Source: Deltaproteobacteria bacterium (GTDB lineage: Bacteria > Desulfobacterota > Desulfomonilia > UBA1062). From it: a stretch of 41,029 nucleotides of DNA. The DNA lies in assembly GCA_011372875.1 (NCBI GenBank), contig DSAD01000257.1, forward strand, positions 1 through 41,029, in the 5' to 3' direction. Numbering within the stretch: the stretch's first letter is position 1; each line of letters starts with the position of its first letter. Below are positions 1-8,974 of the stretch, piece by piece. The position numbers were made by a program, and so were the translations under genes. Below the pieces are notes generated by a model. It was not told the origin of the DNA, did no database searches, and saw only the letters and a program-made list of their open reading frames with translations.

Positions 1-241
1 CTCATTGACAAATCTTTGATACTATTCCTCGATGAATGCTTGGTTGTCCTTGTTATTGACAGACAGAGCCAGGGTCTGTATTATGCACGCTCAGAAAGGG
101 GATGGAGTCCCCCAATTAGATAACCGCCTGTATGGCTGATGACTCCTGCCGGGGGCATGATCGGCAGGATGGACATATCATAAAAAACCGCTTCCTGTAT
201 CGAATAAACCCCCTGGAATGATTCCCATAAAAGGATGGTTT

Positions 242-691
242 ATGAAGAAACCCGCTCATTTTCAATCCAAAGAAAAACAACCGGAGTCCTTCGTTAAGGG
301 ATAGTGTGAACAGCCGTTGTCGGTTCTCATCGAACAGGGCATGGAGACTCTCAAGAGTGCCGGAGCGGAATTCGGTTATGACGCCGGCAAGACTTCTCTG
401 CTGCATCAGCGGCTGAGGGAAGGAAGATTTCATCTTGCCGTGCCCGGCCAGTTCAAAAGAGGCAAAAGCACACTCTTGAATGCGCTTTTGGGAGAAACGC
501 TTCTTCCGACCTCGGTTATTCCGCTGAGAGCTATCCCGACCTTCATCAGATCAGGTTCAATGAAGCTCAAGGTTACCCATGCATCTTCCGGCAGCCAGGA
601 GGAGATCCTGTGCGAGTCCAGGATCGAACTGATCTCTGCTCTCGAACAGTATGTTTCAGAAGAGAAAAACCCGAGGAATCGCCTCTTGTAG
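242..691 (+). pseudogene. Truncated dynamin-family GTPase remnant (N-terminal part with P-loop only)
   Basis: ORF 317..691 contains GQFKRGKSTLLNALLGETLLPTSVIPLRAIPT, a dynamin-like G1 motif and flank. The ORF ends after about 124 aa (EEKNPRNRLL*), before the expected G3/G4 motifs. The same frame reads upstream to ATG 242 but is broken by TAG at 302-304. Confidence 0.7.
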
Positions 692-802
692 GCAGCCATT
701 GATCAGGCACCATTTTCTTAACACAATTCAGATGCAAGATGTGGGTTAAACCCCGGCAGACTTGATTTCGCTGAACCGGGGTCCTATTATTCTGAAAATC
801 CT

Positions 803-2893
803 ATGGAAAGACATAACAGACTCAAAGAAGAGATAAGCCCCTACCTTCTCCAGCATGCCGCGAATCCGGTCGCGTGGCGGCCATGGAATGAAGAGGCATT
901 TACCGAGGCACAAGATCTCGACAAGGCAGTGTTTCTCTCCATCGGATACTCCTCCTGCCACTGGTGTCATGTCATGGCCCGTGAATGCTTTGAAGATGAC
1001 GAGGTGGCCCGGCTCATGAACGATGCTTTCATCTGCGTCAAGGTGGACCGCGAGGAGCTACCCCATATCGATGCCACCTATATGACGGCCTGTCAGATGA
1101 TGACTGGCAACGCGGGCTGGCCGCTCACCATCATCATGACACCTGATAAACAGCCGTTCTTTGCCGCCACCTATCTCCCCAAACATTCAAGGCAGGGCCT
1201 TATCGGCCTGATGGAACTCATCCCGATCATCGACAATACATGGAAGACGAATCAGAAGGACCTCATACATTCCGCCCGCCGGATATCCGCGGCCGTAGCA
1301 GATGCCCTTAAAAGTGAACCCGGCAGTATCCCGGATAAAAGCCTTGTCCAACACGGCTTTGAAGGACTCGCTGCCGGATTCAGCCCGACGTACGGAGGAT
1401 TCGGTGACGCCCCCAAGTTTCCGGCACCGCATAACATCATGTTTCTGCTGAGATACCACAGACGTTTCAGAGACAGCCGCGCACTGAACATGGCGACAAG
1501 ATCACTGGATGCCATGCGCATGGGAGGAATCTTCGACCATGTAGGCTTCGGATTTCACCGTTACTCGACAGATGCGAAATGGCTCGTTCCTCACTTTGAA
1601 AAGATGCTCTATGACCAGGCCCTTGCCGCAATCGCCTATACCGAAGCATACCTGGCCACAGGGCGGGGCAGCTACCAGAGAACAGCCAGGGAGATCCTGA
1701 CATATGTCCTGAGGGAAATGGTCTCGGCCGAGGGCCTGTTCTTTTCGTCCCAGGACGCCGACACCGAGGGAAGTGAGGGGAAATTTTATGTATGGACGGA
1801 CCAAGAACTGAGATCCATACTGAACAAGGAGGATTATCTCTTTGCGACAAAGGCCTATTCCCTGCAAAAGCAGGGTAATCTCTCCACAGCATTCGCCCAC
1901 GACAAGATCATCCTTCACATGAACACACCCCCTGAAAGGACAGCCGAGCATCTGGGCATGGACGATACCACCTTGTCCAAAAGGCTTGAACAGATACGAG
2001 CGGCCCTGTTCGAGAAACGCAGCATGAGAGCAAGGCCGTTTACTGACGAGTCAACACTGACTGACATCAACGGCCTCATGATCGCCGCACTTGCCAGGGC
2101 AGGACAGACATTCTCAAGCAGGGAATATCTTGAAGCAGCAGCCAAAGCCGCTGATTGTATCCTGGAGAACATTAAGGACTCAAAAGGCAGGCTGCTCCAT
2201 GTCTATCGCCCCGGCAGACCAGGCGCAGAGGCGAGCGCGAAAGACTATGCCTTCCTTATCTGGGGTCTGATCGAGCTTTATGAGGCGGTGTTCGATCTGA
2301 AATACCTTAATTGCGCTTCGGCATTAGCCCGCGAATGTATCGAATATTATTGGGACAATAAAGACGGGGGCATCTTCCTTACGTCTTGTGAGAGTGACGT
2401 GGTCATCGCCAGGATAAAGGATTCGCACGACGGGGCACTGCCATCGAGCAATTCGGTATTCCTGCTGGACCTGATCCTGCTTGCAAGGATTACCGGCGAT
2501 ACGGACCTCGAACAAAAGGCTTATGACACGGCAAAAGCATTCTCTAAGACAATGGCAACGTCTCCTTCCTCCCATATCTTCATGTTGATGGGTCTTGATC
2601 TTTTACTGGGACCTGCCTGCGAGGTAGTGCTTTCGAGCAGCACCGACACAGGCGGTATCGAAGAGAAGCTGCTGGCCCTGCGTTCACGTTTCCTTCCGCA
2701 TGTCGTTGTCGTGCATCGCCCGGACGAGGCAACTAAGGGGCTGCCGGAGCATATTAAAGACAAATCTCCTCAAGACAATAAAACCACTGCATATGTCTGC
2801 TCGAATCGATCGTGTCTCGCCCCGACAACAGATACCGCCGAGATGATAAGGCTTGTCATGAAAAAAGGCCGGGCCACACAGGAACTAGAATGA
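803..2893 (+). CDS. Thioredoxin domain-containing protein, DUF255 / YyaL (spermatogenesis-associated protein 20-like)
   Basis: 696 aa. N-terminus NRLKEEISPYLLQHAANPVAWRPWNEEAF...SIGYSSCHWCHVMARECFED is diagnostic of the DUF255/YyaL family. Confidence 0.93.
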   Translation: MERHNRLKEEISPYLLQHAANPVAWRPWNEEAFTEAQDLDKAVFLSIGYSSCHWCHVMARECFEDDEVARLMNDAFICVKVDREELPHIDATYMTACQMMTGNAGWPLTIIMTPDKQPFFAATYLPKHSRQGLIGLMELIPIIDNTWKTNQKDLIHSARRISAAVADALKSEPGSIPDKSLVQHGFEGLAAGFSPTYGGFGDAPKFPAPHNIMFLLRYHRRFRDSRALNMATRSLDAMRMGGIFDHVGFGFHRYSTDAKWLVPHFEKMLYDQALAAIAYTEAYLATGRGSYQRTAREILTYVLREMVSAEGLFFSSQDADTEGSEGKFYVWTDQELRSILNKEDYLFATKAYSLQKQGNLSTAFAHDKIILHMNTPPERTAEHLGMDDTTLSKRLEQIRAALFEKRSMRARPFTDESTLTDINGLMIAALARAGQTFSSREYLEAAAKAADCILENIKDSKGRLLHVYRPGRPGAEASAKDYAFLIWGLIELYEAVFDLKYLNCASALARECIEYYWDNKDGGIFLTSCESDVVIARIKDSHDGALPSSNSVFLLDLILLARITGDTDLEQKAYDTAKAFSKTMATSPSSHIFMLMGLDLLLGPACEVVLSSSTDTGGIEEKLLALRSRFLPHVVVVHRPDEATKGLPEHIKDKSPQDNKTTAYVCSNRSCLAPTTDTAEMIRLVMKKGRATQELE

Positions 2894-3066
2894 ACCTCTT
2901 CTTTACTACATTTACCGCAATAGGCACCCTGTTCATAATCGGGCTTGTAGGTTTTACGGTTCTGAGCAGACGGATCCTCATTGGCAATGCATTAGGGCCG
3001 CTTTCCGTGCTGGCCATCGATATAGCCCTGCCCTGCCTGCTCTTCAGCAGGTTTCTCCCTGCATAG
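2890..3066 (+). pseudogene. Truncated AEC (auxin efflux carrier) family permease, N-terminal 58 aa
   Basis: MNLFFTTFTAIGTLFIIGLVGFTVLSRRILIGNALGPLSVLAIDIALPCLLFSRFLPA* resembles the first helices of AEC permeases. ATG overlaps the upstream stop (ATGA). The rest of the transporter is absent. Confidence 0.6.
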
Positions 3067-3116
3067 AGTGCCCTGATACAGAAGAGATTGCCGTTTTTCG
3101 ACATCCGGGAAATACA

Positions 3117-3269
3117 TGGAGTAATGGAGTTCGTGAAGAAGAGACTGGAGTGTTGGTTTGAAAAGACTGGAGTAATGGAGTGCTGGAGTAAAGGTAAAAA
3201 CCTGTTCAACCTAATACTTAAAACCTGAAACCTTATACCCTGTACCCTAAACCTAAAACCTCATACCTT
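3117..3269. repeat. Short-repeat cluster: TGGAGTAATGGAGT copies and a degenerate 7-bp-period A-rich/CC array
   Basis: TGGAGTAATGGAGT at 3117-3130 and 3168-3181. Consecutive heptamers 3221-3269: aaacctg aaacctt ataccct gtaccct aaaccta aaacctc atacctt. Confidence 0.75.
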
Positions 3270-3325
3270 GAGTCTGACAAGAAAGATCTGGACATTTTCT
3301 TAAGCCTCCCTTAATCTTGAACCCT

Positions 3326-4828
3326 ATGATAGCAAGCGTTAAATCGGCGTCCCTGTGGGGAACCGATGCGCTTGGGGTTGTTGTTGAGGCACATGTTCAA
3401 GGAGGTCTACCGACATTCGGCATCGTGGGGCTGCCCGACAGCTCGGTAAAGGAGAGCAGGGAACGGGTACGTTCGGCCATCATCAATTCCGGACTAGAGT
3501 TCCCCCCCAAACGCATCACAGTCAATCTGGCCCCGGCAGATGTTAAGAAGGAAGGGGGCATATTCGACCTGCCCATCTGCGTTGCCGTCCTGGCTGCGCT
3601 CGGTGTAGTCTCAAAAGATAATCTTTCAAGATTCCTCTTTGTAGGAGAGCTGGGCCTCGATGGAAGGGTTCGTCCGGTACGTGGCGTCATATCCTCTGCA
3701 TCTCTTGCAAAACGCTCCGGGCTGGACGGAATCGTGTGCCCGGTGGAAAACGTCAACGAGGCATGTCTTGCCGGGAGCGCTGTATGGCCGGTGAGAAACC
3801 TTATTGAGGTTGTAGGCATCCTTCGCGACGGCATGCCGCCGCCCGTACAGATGGATATCGAGATCTGCGCTCCTTCGGTTACCGGCCCGGACCTGGGCGA
3901 GATAACCGGCCAGTTTGTCCCCAAGAGGGCCCTTGAAATCGCAGCTGCAGGCTCGCACAACATGCTGATGATCGGGCCTCCGGGCGCAGGCAAATCCATG
4001 CTCGCAAAACGGCTGCCCTCGATCCTGCCGCCTCTTACGCGTGAAGAGGTCCTTGCATGTACGAGCATCTATTCGGCTGCCGGCCGGTTGAGACGGAACT
4101 CCATTGTCACGGCCAGGCCCTTCAGGTCTCCTCATCATACCATCTCGGACGCAGGCCTTATCGGTGGAGGAACCATTCCCACACCAGGCGAGGTCTCGCT
4201 TTCTCACAACGGCGTACTGTTCCTTGACGAGCTCCCCGAGTTCAGAAGGAGCGCGCTCGAAGCTCTGAGGCAGCCGATCGAGGACTTCTGCGTGACCGTT
4301 TCCAGGGCAAATACGGCAATAACCTTTCCGGCTCAATTCCAGTTCATAGCGGCAATGAATCCATGTCCGTGCGGATATCTTGGACATTCCAGAAGAGAGT
4401 GCCGCTGTACACCCTCACAGATAGCGAGATACAAGACAAGGGTCTCCGGCCCTCTTATGGACAGGATAGACATACACATATGGGTAGACCCGGTAGATGC
4501 ATCAAGCATACTCAACCAGAACACCACAGCATCATCCTTGAGCGTCTCCCAACGGGTGGCACACGCCAGAACAGCTCAGTACAACAGGGGGCAAGCCAAT
4601 GCACGCATTCCCGACAGCAGACTCGACGACATCTGCCTTCTTGACGGCGCGTCAAAAGGCTTGCTCATTTCCGCAATGGAAAAATACAGTCTGAGCATGA
4701 GAGGATACAAACGCGTGATCAAGGTTGCCAGGACCATAGCGGATCTTGAAGGAAGCGAAACCATAAAGGCTTCCCATGTCGCCGAGGCACTCCAGTATCG
4801 CCCGGAGCTTTCCGTTTCCATCAGCTGA
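3326..4828 (+). CDS. comM: YifB/ComM family Mg chelatase-like AAA+ ATPase
   Basis: IASVKSASLWGTDALGVVVEAHVQGGLPTFGIVGLPDSSVKESRERVRSAI and Walker A GPPGAGKSMLAKRLPSILPPL. ATG 3326 preferred over TTG 3317. Confidence 0.93.
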   Translation: MIASVKSASLWGTDALGVVVEAHVQGGLPTFGIVGLPDSSVKESRERVRSAIINSGLEFPPKRITVNLAPADVKKEGGIFDLPICVAVLAALGVVSKDNLSRFLFVGELGLDGRVRPVRGVISSASLAKRSGLDGIVCPVENVNEACLAGSAVWPVRNLIEVVGILRDGMPPPVQMDIEICAPSVTGPDLGEITGQFVPKRALEIAAAGSHNMLMIGPPGAGKSMLAKRLPSILPPLTREEVLACTSIYSAAGRLRRNSIVTARPFRSPHHTISDAGLIGGGTIPTPGEVSLSHNGVLFLDELPEFRRSALEALRQPIEDFCVTVSRANTAITFPAQFQFIAAMNPCPCGYLGHSRRECRCTPSQIARYKTRVSGPLMDRIDIHIWVDPVDASSILNQNTTASSLSVSQRVAHARTAQYNRGQANARIPDSRLDDICLLDGASKGLLISAMEKYSLSMRGYKRVIKVARTIADLEGSETIKASHVAEALQYRPELSVSIS

Positions 4829-4898
4829 TGGGGCATCTTCAAGAAGAAAACATCTCACCATTTTTATTAATACTCGTCACATTGTATGACGATAGGAT

Positions 4899-7456
4899 AT
4901 GTATGCATTGTTGGCACAGTCAAGAAATGACTATACCGGCTTGCGGGAGAGCATTTTGAAAAGGGGATCCGAGAAATTCAGTATCAATGATCACCTAGTG
5001 GCCGTAGCCGTGGTCATTTCTCTCTTTATCTGGATCGCTCAGTCCATCATCGATACGAACTACCACAAAGAAACGCACCTTATCCAGGAACTGTTCTTCC
5101 CTTACCTTCCGCATCTCTGGCCCCGCCTGCTCTTTGTTTCCGCGATTATCGCTTTCGGGATATTTTCACAGCACATGGTAAAAAGAAGCAGGCTGGCCGA
5201 GGATGCGCTCAGAGAAAGTGAGACAAGATACAGAAACTTTGTAGAGATACTCAAAGACATAGTCTTCACCATCGATACCGAAGGCAGATTCACCTACCTG
5301 AATCCGCAGATAGAAAAAGTAACCGGTTACAGGATTGAAGAACTCCTGGGCAGAAGATTCACCGATATCTTAAGCCCCTCCTATCAAAAGACCACCCTGA
5401 ACAAATTCACAAGAGCGATGGCCGGTGAGAATATCCCCATATACGAAGTCGATATGCTGTCCAAGGCAGGAGAGCCTGTTTCAATGGAGCTGAACGTCAG
5501 GACCATAAGAGACGATGAAGGCACGCCGATCGGCAGGATCGGTGTGGCACGAGATATAACCGGCAGGAAAAAGGTGGAACAGGCCCTCAAGGAAAGCGAG
5601 GAAAAATTCAGGGTACTTGCCGAGTCATCACCTACCGCCATCATGCTTTATCAGGACAATGTGTGGATATATGCAAATCCTGCAGCCGAGAAGATCTGCG
5701 GCTACAGCGAGAACGAACTCAAGAAGATGCATTTCTGGGATATCGTCCACCCTGATTACAGAAAACTTGTCCAGCAGCGGGGAGAAAGTCGCCAGAAGGG
5801 GCTTGCCACCGAGCAGCGTTATGAGTTTAAGATATTGACCAAACAAGGTATTGAAACCTGGGTGGATCTTTCAGGTGCACAGACCATGTTCGAAGGCCGG
5901 CCGGCATCATTTCCGTCATCGACATCAATGACAAAAAGCTTGCGGAACAGACGATCCGCGAGAGTGAAGAGAAATACCGCACCATCTTGGAAAGTATAGA
6001 AGAAGGATATTTTGAACTGGACCTCAAGGGAAACTTCACCTTTTTCAATGATTCGCTGTGCAGGATATTTGCATGCCCGAAAGATCAGATGTCGGGCAGG
6101 AATTATCAGACATTTATAAGAGATGAAAACAGAAGAAAGATCCGCAGGATAGCACTAAACGTTTACAAGACCGGAAAGCCACAAAAGATTATAAACTGTG
6201 ATATCATCCGGGGAGATGCAAAAAATTCAAGCCTGGAGATATCCCTGTCTCTCCTGCGCGACGCATCAGACAACCCTGCAGGATTCCGGGGTATTGCCCG
6301 GGACAACACCGAAAAAAAGCGTCTGGAGGCGCAGCTCCTTCAGGCCCAGAAGATGGAAGCCATCGGAACCCTTGCAGGGGGGATAGCGCACGATTTCAAC
6401 AACCTTCTCATGGCTGTTCAGGGCAACACCTCGCTTATCAAGATGGATCTTGCCTCTGAATCTCCTCATATAAAACGGCTGGAACATATAGAGAGGTGCG
6501 TTGCGAGCGGGTCGGAGCTGACAAAACAGCTTCTGGGTTTTGCCAGGGGAGGCAAATACGAGGTAAGGCCCGTGGATCTCAACGAACTCATACGAAAATC
6601 CTCAGACATGTTCGGAAATACGAAAAAAGAGATACAGATCCACACTAAACTGAACAAGGATCTCTGGAATGTGGAAGCGGATCATGGACAGATAGAACAG
6701 GTCATGCTGAACCTGTATGTCAATGCATGGCAGGCCATGCCTGCAGGCGGCGAACTATACCTGGAGACAAGCAATGTCAGCCTTGACGAACAATATGTCC
6801 GGACATACGAGGCAAATCCAGGCAGATATGTGAAGGTTTCAGTGACAGACACAGGCAAAGGAATAAGTCGATCTGTCCTGCAGAGGATCTTCGACCCCTT
6901 CTTCACAACCAAGGACAAGTCCAGGGGATCGGGCCTGGGTCTGGCATCCGCCTATGGAATCATCCGTAATCACGGAGGCATCATCAATGTCTACAGTGAG
7001 GAAGGCAAAGGAACCACCTTCTCTATCTACCTGCCTGCATCCGACAGACATATCGTCAAGGAAGACAGCGTCATACCACAAACCCTGACAGGAAACGAAA
7101 CCGTGCTTCTCATAGATGATGAGGAAATGATCATCGATATCGGGACGGAGATCCTGAAGAAACTCGGATACACCGTATATACGGCCGAAAGCGGAGAACA
7201 GGCCCTAAAGATCTATGCAGAAAAAAACGATGCCATAGATATCGTCATCCTTGATATGATCATGCCCGGCATCAGCGGGGCGGAGACCTATGAAGGCCTC
7301 AGAGAGATCAACAATGATGTAAAGGTCCTGCTCTCAAGCGGATACAGTCTCAACGGTCATTCGGAAAAGATCCTCGAAAAGGGCTGCAACGGATTTATCC
7401 AGAAGCCCTTCAACATAACGGATCTTTCCATAAAGATCCGTGAAGTACTGAATTGA
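4899..7456 (+). pseudogene. PAS-PAS-PAS hybrid sensor histidine kinase with C-terminal receiver, interrupted by an apparent 1-nt frameshift near 5898-5906
   Basis: ORF 4899..5999 (two TM segments and PAS domains) and ORF 5987..7456 (PAS, HisKA GTLAGGIAHDFNNLLM, HATPase, REC VLLIDDEEMIID...ILDMIMPGISG). The second frame reads upstream from 5903 as GIISVIDINDKKLAEQTIRESEEKYRTILESIEEG, joining the domains. Confidence 0.8.
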
Positions 7457-7558
7457 ACCCACATTCTGCAGTTGAGCAAACCCATAACAGTTACGGTCCT
7501 GTGGCTTTGTTCCGTGAGATCGGCATCCAGACACGAAGGTATTTTTCCAGGTTGTCTT

Positions 7559-7581
7559 GTCATCGCGGCTAAAGCCGCTCC
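7559..7581. repeat. REP-like palindromic element
   Basis: gtcatcGCGGCTaaAGCCGCtcc, perfect 6-bp inverted repeat (7565-7570 / 7573-7578), between convergent genes. The reverse complement GGAGCGGCTTTAGCCGCGATGAC matches the classic REP core. Confidence 0.65.
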
Positions 7582-7622
7582 AGCAGGGTTCATTTCTTGA
7601 CAGCAGACGCGCTCCAAAGATA

Positions 7623-8564
7623 CTACAAGAACAGTTCGCTAACCGAAGCCTCCTCATATATCCGCTTGATCGCCTCGGCAAGGAGTGGCGCAACGCTCAG
7701 CACAGTTATCTTTTTGCACATGGTGGCATCGCCCTTTAATGGTATGGTATCGGTGACGACAATCTCATCAAGGGGAGACTTGTCTATCCTGCTGATAGCC
7801 GGGCCTGAAAGAACTGCATGGGTACAGCACGCAGCGATCTTCCTGGCCCCTGCTTCCCGAAGCGCGACAGCACCGTTGGTCAGGGTACCGGCGGTATCCA
7901 CCATGTCATCCACTATCAGGCAGCTCTTGCCGGTAACGTCTCCGATTATATGCATGACATCGGATTCGTTCGCCCGTTCCCGTTTCTTGTCGATTATTGC
8001 GAGATCGGCCTTGAGGGGTTTTGCATATGCCCTGGCCCTCTCTACACCGCCTGCGTCAGGGGAGACTATGCAGAGGTTGTTCAAGAATCTTTCCTTAACA
8101 TAATTCAGCACAACCGGCTTGGAATAGAGATTGTCCACAGGGATGTCAAAAAAACCCTGTATCTGGCCGGCGTGAAGATCCATGGTAAGAACACGGTCCG
8201 CACCGGAAACGGCAAGCAGGTTTGCTACCAGTTTTGCGGTAATGGGTGTGCGAGGAGAGGCCTTCCTGTCCTGCCTGGCATAGCCGAAATAAGGAATGAC
8301 CGCGGTGATTCTCTTTGCAGAAGCCCTTTTCATGGCATCGAGCATGATAAGGAGTTCCATCAAATGTTCGTTAGCAGGAGAACACGTGGACTGGACGATG
8401 AAGATGTCCTTGCCGCGGATACTCTGATGGACATCGACCGATGTCTCTCCATCAGAGAATTTTTTCACATCTCCACTGCCAATCGATATACCCAGGATTG
8501 AACAGATACTTTCCGCTAACGGCCTGTTGGCATTGCCGGTAAATACACAGATGTTCGACTCCAT
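7623..8564 (-). CDS. prs: Ribose-phosphate pyrophosphokinase
   Basis: MESNICVFTGNANRPLAESICSILG...SDGETSVDVHQSIRGKDIFIVQ...PYFGYARQDRKASPRTPITAKLVANLL. ATG at 8564 preceded by an AGGAG-type RBS; the longer ORF start reads into the tRNA. Confidence 0.95.
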   Translation of the reverse strand: MESNICVFTGNANRPLAESICSILGISIGSGDVKKFSDGETSVDVHQSIRGKDIFIVQSTCSPANEHLMELLIMLDAMKRASAKRITAVIPYFGYARQDRKASPRTPITAKLVANLLAVSGADRVLTMDLHAGQIQGFFDIPVDNLYSKPVVLNYVKERFLNNLCIVSPDAGGVERARAYAKPLKADLAIIDKKRERANESDVMHIIGDVTGKSCLIVDDMVDTAGTLTNGAVALREAGARKIAACCTHAVLSGPAISRIDKSPLDEIVVTDTIPLKGDATMCKKITVLSVAPLLAEAIKRIYEEASVSELFL

Positions 8565-8590
8565 ATATGCCTTCTCCTGAAAAAAGATTA

Positions 8591-8664
8591 TGGCTGGGAC
8601 GGGTGGACTCGAACCACCATAACGAGATCCAAAATCTCGTGTCCTGCCATTAGACGACATCCCA
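8591..8664 (-). tRNA. tRNA-Gln (anticodon TTG), 3' CCA encoded
   Basis: Reverse complement folds: acceptor TGGGATG/CGTCCCA, D stem GTCT/GGAC, anticodon stem CGAGA-TTTTGGA-TCTCG (anticodon complement 8630-8632), T arm GGTGG-TTCGAGT-CCACC, then G73 and CCA. Confidence 0.93.
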
Positions 8665-8707
8665 GCAATTGAGTTACCTCAATTATTGGGGAGGCACTAT
8701 AGTGAAA

Positions 8708-8974
8708 TTATACCTCGTTGGCAATCTTTTGTTCGTAGATCTGCAGAATAGACTGTTCGATCTTGTCTCTTGTCTCCATGTTGAGGGGATGAGCCGTATC
8801 CCTGAATGTACCGTCCTTCCTCTTCCTGGAAGGCATCGCTACAAACAAACCAGTGGTTCCACTGATTACCCTGAGATCCCGGATAACGAAACAATCATCA
8901 AAAACAACAGATGCGTACGCCTTGAGTTTATCGTTATCCCTGACCGGAAACACCTTAACTTCTGTTATCTCCAT
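8708..8974 (-). CDS. spoVG: SpoVG-family septation regulator / RNA-binding protein
   Basis: MEITEVKVFPVRDNDKLKAYASVVFDDCFVIRDLRVISGTTGLFVAMPSRKRKDGTFRDTAHPLN is canonical SpoVG. Confidence 0.95.
   Translation of the reverse strand: MEITEVKVFPVRDNDKLKAYASVVFDDCFVIRDLRVISGTTGLFVAMPSRKRKDGTFRDTAHPLNMETRDKIEQSILQIYEQKIANEV

Noticed and set aside
3397-4387. Two minus-strand ORFs of 223 and 253 aa
   Set aside because: Antisense to comM, no domain signal or RBS support.
5898-5906. Programmed -1 ribosomal frameshift in the histidine kinase
   Set aside because: The site GGCCGGCCGG is not a canonical X_XXY_YYZ slippery heptamer and no clear pseudoknot was identified by eye; mutation or sequence error is more likely.
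7818-8501. 227-aa plus-strand ORF
   Set aside because: Antisense to prs, which is unambiguous.
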